Shown: one piece after another, positions 13,806 through 15,297 of the stretch
Layout of the letters: each line of letters begins with the position of its first letter
How positions within the stretch are numbered: the stretch's first letter is position 1
Assembly (NCBI GenBank): GCA_002389055.1
Contig: DGNT01000118.1
Location: 1-15,297 of the forward strand
Direction: 5' to 3'
Length of the DNA stretch: 15,297 bases
Source: Alcanivorax sp. UBA4485
GTDB taxonomy: Bacteria > Pseudomonadota > Gammaproteobacteria > Pseudomonadales > Alcanivoracaceae
The notes under the pieces: generated by a model
Told to the model about the DNA's origin: nothing
Seen by the model: only the letters and a program-made list of their open reading frames with translations
The model's database searches: none
Program-made: the position numbers and the translations under genes

Positions 13806-14804
13806 TCAGGCGCCGGTACACTCGGCCCGGGAGCTGTTCAGTTTGCAGCGGATTTTGCGCAGCAAGTCGAGCATGTCCGGGTCGTAGTGGCCCTCGTTGC
13901 GCATCTGATCGCGGGCGTCCTGCATCATCACTTCGTATTCCTGCTTGTCCTTGGCGGGGATGTCGACCCACCACTTTTCATCCACCACGGACGCTTCCCG
14001 CTCCACCTGCTCGAGCACCTGATCCAGGCTGTTGTAGAAATACTCGCGGGAAGTCTGGGCCATCTCCTCGGGGAAGCGGTCGGCCTTGGCGATCAGCTGG
14101 ATTGAGAGTTGCACCAGCGGATAGTCGATGATGCCACCGTCCGGTTCCAGGCCCTTGTAGAGTTCCAGCACGTTGTAGGCCACCAGCGGGGCGGCGATCA
14201 CGTCGACCACGCCGTTATTGAACTTGCCGGCGAAGTTGGTGATGTCCGAGGGCACCGGCGTGGCGCCGGCGGCGGCCACCAGTTTGGCCTGGGTGGGGTC
14301 GTAGTCGAGCACCGCCACTTTTTTGCCGGCCGCCTTGGCGAGGGTGTTCACGCGCCGGTCGTTGACGAAGATGTAGGCGGCGCCGATCGGCGCGATGCCC
14401 ATCACCTCGTAGGAATTGGCGGTCAGCTTATCGGCGCTGTTGGGGTGGGCCATCACCTGCAGCGCGATCTTCATGTGTTCCATGGTGGGAATGGCGCCAA
14501 TGGAATCCAGGGTGCCGGCGTACTTGTTGAACTGGCGCGCGCGGATGCCCGTCATCAGGGCGGCGTCGCAAACTCCGGCTTTGAGATCCTCCGCCACCAC
14601 CGATTCGTTGGTGTAGACCTTCAGGTTGGCACTCAGGCCCCAGCTCAGGGCTTCGGTGCGCCAGTCCTGCATGGCGGCCATGGTGGGGCCCACCTTGCCG
14701 GCGATATCGAAGACGCAAATGTCCCGTTCGATGGTTTCCGCCGTGGCCACGGAGGAGGCCAGTAAAAGACCGCCGGTGAGAAGCGCTTTAAGGGTTGTTG
14801 TCAT
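13806..14804 (-). CDS. Periplasmic solute-binding-like protein, AdeT1/2 family
   Basis: A 332-residue exported protein resembling the AdeT1/2 group of putative solute-binding proteins, related in style to TRAP-type binding proteins. The signal peptide (MTTTLKALLTGGLLLASSVATA) is likely cleaved after Ala22. Mature features: ICVFDIAGKVGPTMAAMQDW near the N-terminus, LKVYTNESVVAEDLKAGVCDAALMTGIRARQ (61-91), a central ligand-binding core (VMGIAPIGAAYIFVNDRRVNTL), and WWVDIPAKDKQEYEVMM near the C-terminus. Four cysteines (30, 79, 320 and 329) could form two disulfides. It starts at ATG 14804-14802 with AAGGA about eight bases upstream. It converges with the RND gene, separated by three bases. Members in Acinetobacter were once labelled efflux pumps, but the sequence has no membrane helices beyond the signal peptide. 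Ligand unknown; no transport permease is adjacent. Confidence 0.88.
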   Translation of the reverse strand: MTTTLKALLTGGLLLASSVATAETIERDICVFDIAGKVGPTMAAMQDWRTEALSWGLSANLKVYTNESVVAEDLKAGVCDAALMTGIRARQFNKYAGTLDSIGAIPTMEHMKIALQVMAHPNSADKLTANSYEVMGIAPIGAAYIFVNDRRVNTLAKAAGKKVAVLDYDPTQAKLVAAAGATPVPSDITNFAGKFNNGVVDVIAAPLVAYNVLELYKGLEPDGGIIDYPLVQLSIQLIAKADRFPEEMAQTSREYFYNSLDQVLEQVEREASVVDEKWWVDIPAKDKQEYEVMMQDARDQMRNEGHYDPDMLDLLRKIRCKLNSSRAECTGA

Positions 14805-14842
14805 GATTATGGTCCTTCATGGAAAAAGCTGCCGAATACCCG

Positions 14843-14870
14843 ATGTTAGAGGGGTGGGGCAAGGACACAA
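14843..14870 (-). promoter_or_regulatory. Weak candidate promoter of the AdeT-like gene
   Basis: On the minus strand TTGTGT (14870-14865) and TAACAT (14848-14843) are 16 bases apart, with 3 and 4 matches of 6 to the sigma-70 boxes, about 38 bases upstream of the start codon. TTGCCC with TATTCG is an overlapping alternative. Either is only suggestive. Confidence 0.3.
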
Positions 14871-14922
14871 AACCATGGCGCCGGGCGCGCCGAGCGTTTC
14901 GGTCACCCGGCCGGGGAACTTT

Positions 14923-14944
14923 CGCCCGCCGTTTCCGGCGGGCG
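14923..14944 (-). terminator. Hairpin after the lipase gene, probable terminator
   Basis: CGCCCGCCG (14923-14931) and CGGCGGGCG (14936-14944) pair perfectly over 9 bp; on the minus strand the loop is GAAA, a very stable tetraloop. It lies about 25 bases beyond the lipase stop, where a terminator is expected. The bases after the stem on that strand (AAAGTTCC) lack a proper T tract. The remainder of 14805-14968 shows no gene. Confidence 0.45.
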
Positions 14945-14968
14945 GCTTTGGGCGGGCAAGGCGGCCCG

Positions 14969-15297
14969 CTAGAAGCTGTAGTTCTTCAGGCGGTTGGCCT
15001 GCTGGCGATACAGGGTCACCGGGTCGGTGCTCCAGATATCATGCAGGCCCAGCACCTGGTTGACCTCGTCCAGGTGGTTCATGCGGTAGTCGTCGCGGAT
15101 CACCATGCCCAGGTGGCTGGAACAGCTGCTCACCAGGCCGTCGTTCTTCTCGCCCAGGAAGACGATGGAGGTGGCGCCGAGCAGCGCGTCGGACGGGTCG
15201 AAACCGTTGGTCAGAGGCTTGGCGCCGCTCCAGGAAAAGTAGGAGACGCCGTTGCTGCCCTGACGCTGGCCGTCCCCGCAGTATTCGGCGGGCACGC
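14969..15297 (-). CDS. Triacylglycerol lipase (family I, Pseudomonas type), C-terminal part
   Basis: Secreted alpha/beta-hydrolase that cleaves triglyceride esters. Only the last 108 codons are in the window; the gene continues past the right edge, so the nucleophile serine and signal peptide are not visible. The visible part aligns closely by memory with the C-terminus of Pseudomonas aeruginosa lipase. Equivalents are the disulfide cysteines (visible residues 6 and 58), the catalytic Asp at 52 in NDGLV, the catalytic His at 74 and calcium-ligand Asp at 76 in YRMNHLDEVNQ, and the other calcium Asp at 33 in DPSDALLG. The end YRQQANRLKNYSF is typical. The codon at the edge is GTG (Val) inside the gene, not a start. 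These lipases usually need a Lif foldase encoded just downstream; here the downstream gene is the AdeT-like one, so the foldase, if present, lies elsewhere. Confidence 0.94.
   Translation of the reverse strand, partial: VPAEYCGDGQRQGSNGVSYFSWSGAKPLTNGFDPSDALLGATSIVFLGEKNDGLVSSCSSHLGMVIRDDYRMNHLDEVNQVLGLHDIWSTDPVTLYRQQANRLKNYSF

Noticed and set aside
14109..14765. 218-residue plus-strand open frame opposite the AdeT-like gene
   Set aside because: Gly/His/Val-rich shadow frame; the minus-strand gene has a clear signal peptide and family motifs.
13806..14804. Naming the AdeT-like protein an efflux pump component
   Set aside because: No membrane helices beyond the signal peptide; its features are those of a soluble periplasmic binding protein.

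Overview
The window looks like chromosome of a high-GC gammaproteobacterium, with roughly two thirds G+C by eye over most of its length. The dnaX-ybaB-recR order, the Pseudomonas-type family I lipase and the OruR-like AraC regulator fit the Pseudomonas/Alcanivorax/Marinobacter side of the class. An Alcanivorax-like marine or hydrocarbon-associated host is my best guess, but this is inference only.

Layout. (1) 1-2593 (+): a core replication and repair block made of the 3' part of dnaX (5' end cut off by the window edge), ybaB/ebfC and recR. The dnaX gene carries a complete -1 programmed frameshift cassette (slippery heptamer, immediate -1 stop, strong hairpin) predicted to make the short gamma form besides tau. 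A hairpin follows recR. (2) 2594-3866 (+): a long-chain-type acyl-CoA dehydrogenase with its own promoter and a palindromic, TetR-like operator. (3) 3890-4897 (-): an AraC-family regulator, convergent with the dehydrogenase and divergent from the next block. (4) 4898-5097: an AT-rich divergent control region with an 18-bp direct repeat at a 21-bp period, the usual geometry of an AraC-family site. (5) 5098-13802 (+): six genes packed as one operon, with junctions of a few bases or 4-base start/stop overlaps. They encode a GNAT-like acyltransferase, a GH3-type acyl-adenylating amide synthetase, a double-GNAT protein, a stand-alone condensation-domain-like acyltransferase with HxxxDG, an RND membrane-fusion protein and an RND permease. 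(6) 13806-14804 (-): a periplasmic AdeT1/2-type solute-binding-like protein, convergent with the RND gene. (7) 14969-15297 (-): the C-terminal third of a secreted triacylglycerol lipase, running off the right edge.

The most interesting part is block 4-5. It reads as a regulated, carrier-protein-free biosynthesis and export cluster. An acid would be activated and joined to an amine by the GH3 enzyme, further acyl groups would be added by the GNATs and the condensation-like enzyme, and the product would be expelled by the dedicated RND pump. Neither substrate nor product can be read from the sequence. The first gene and its promoter region are much more AT-rich (about 46% G+C over 5101-5520) than the rest. 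No tRNA, rRNA, CRISPR array, insertion sequence or prophage gene was seen.
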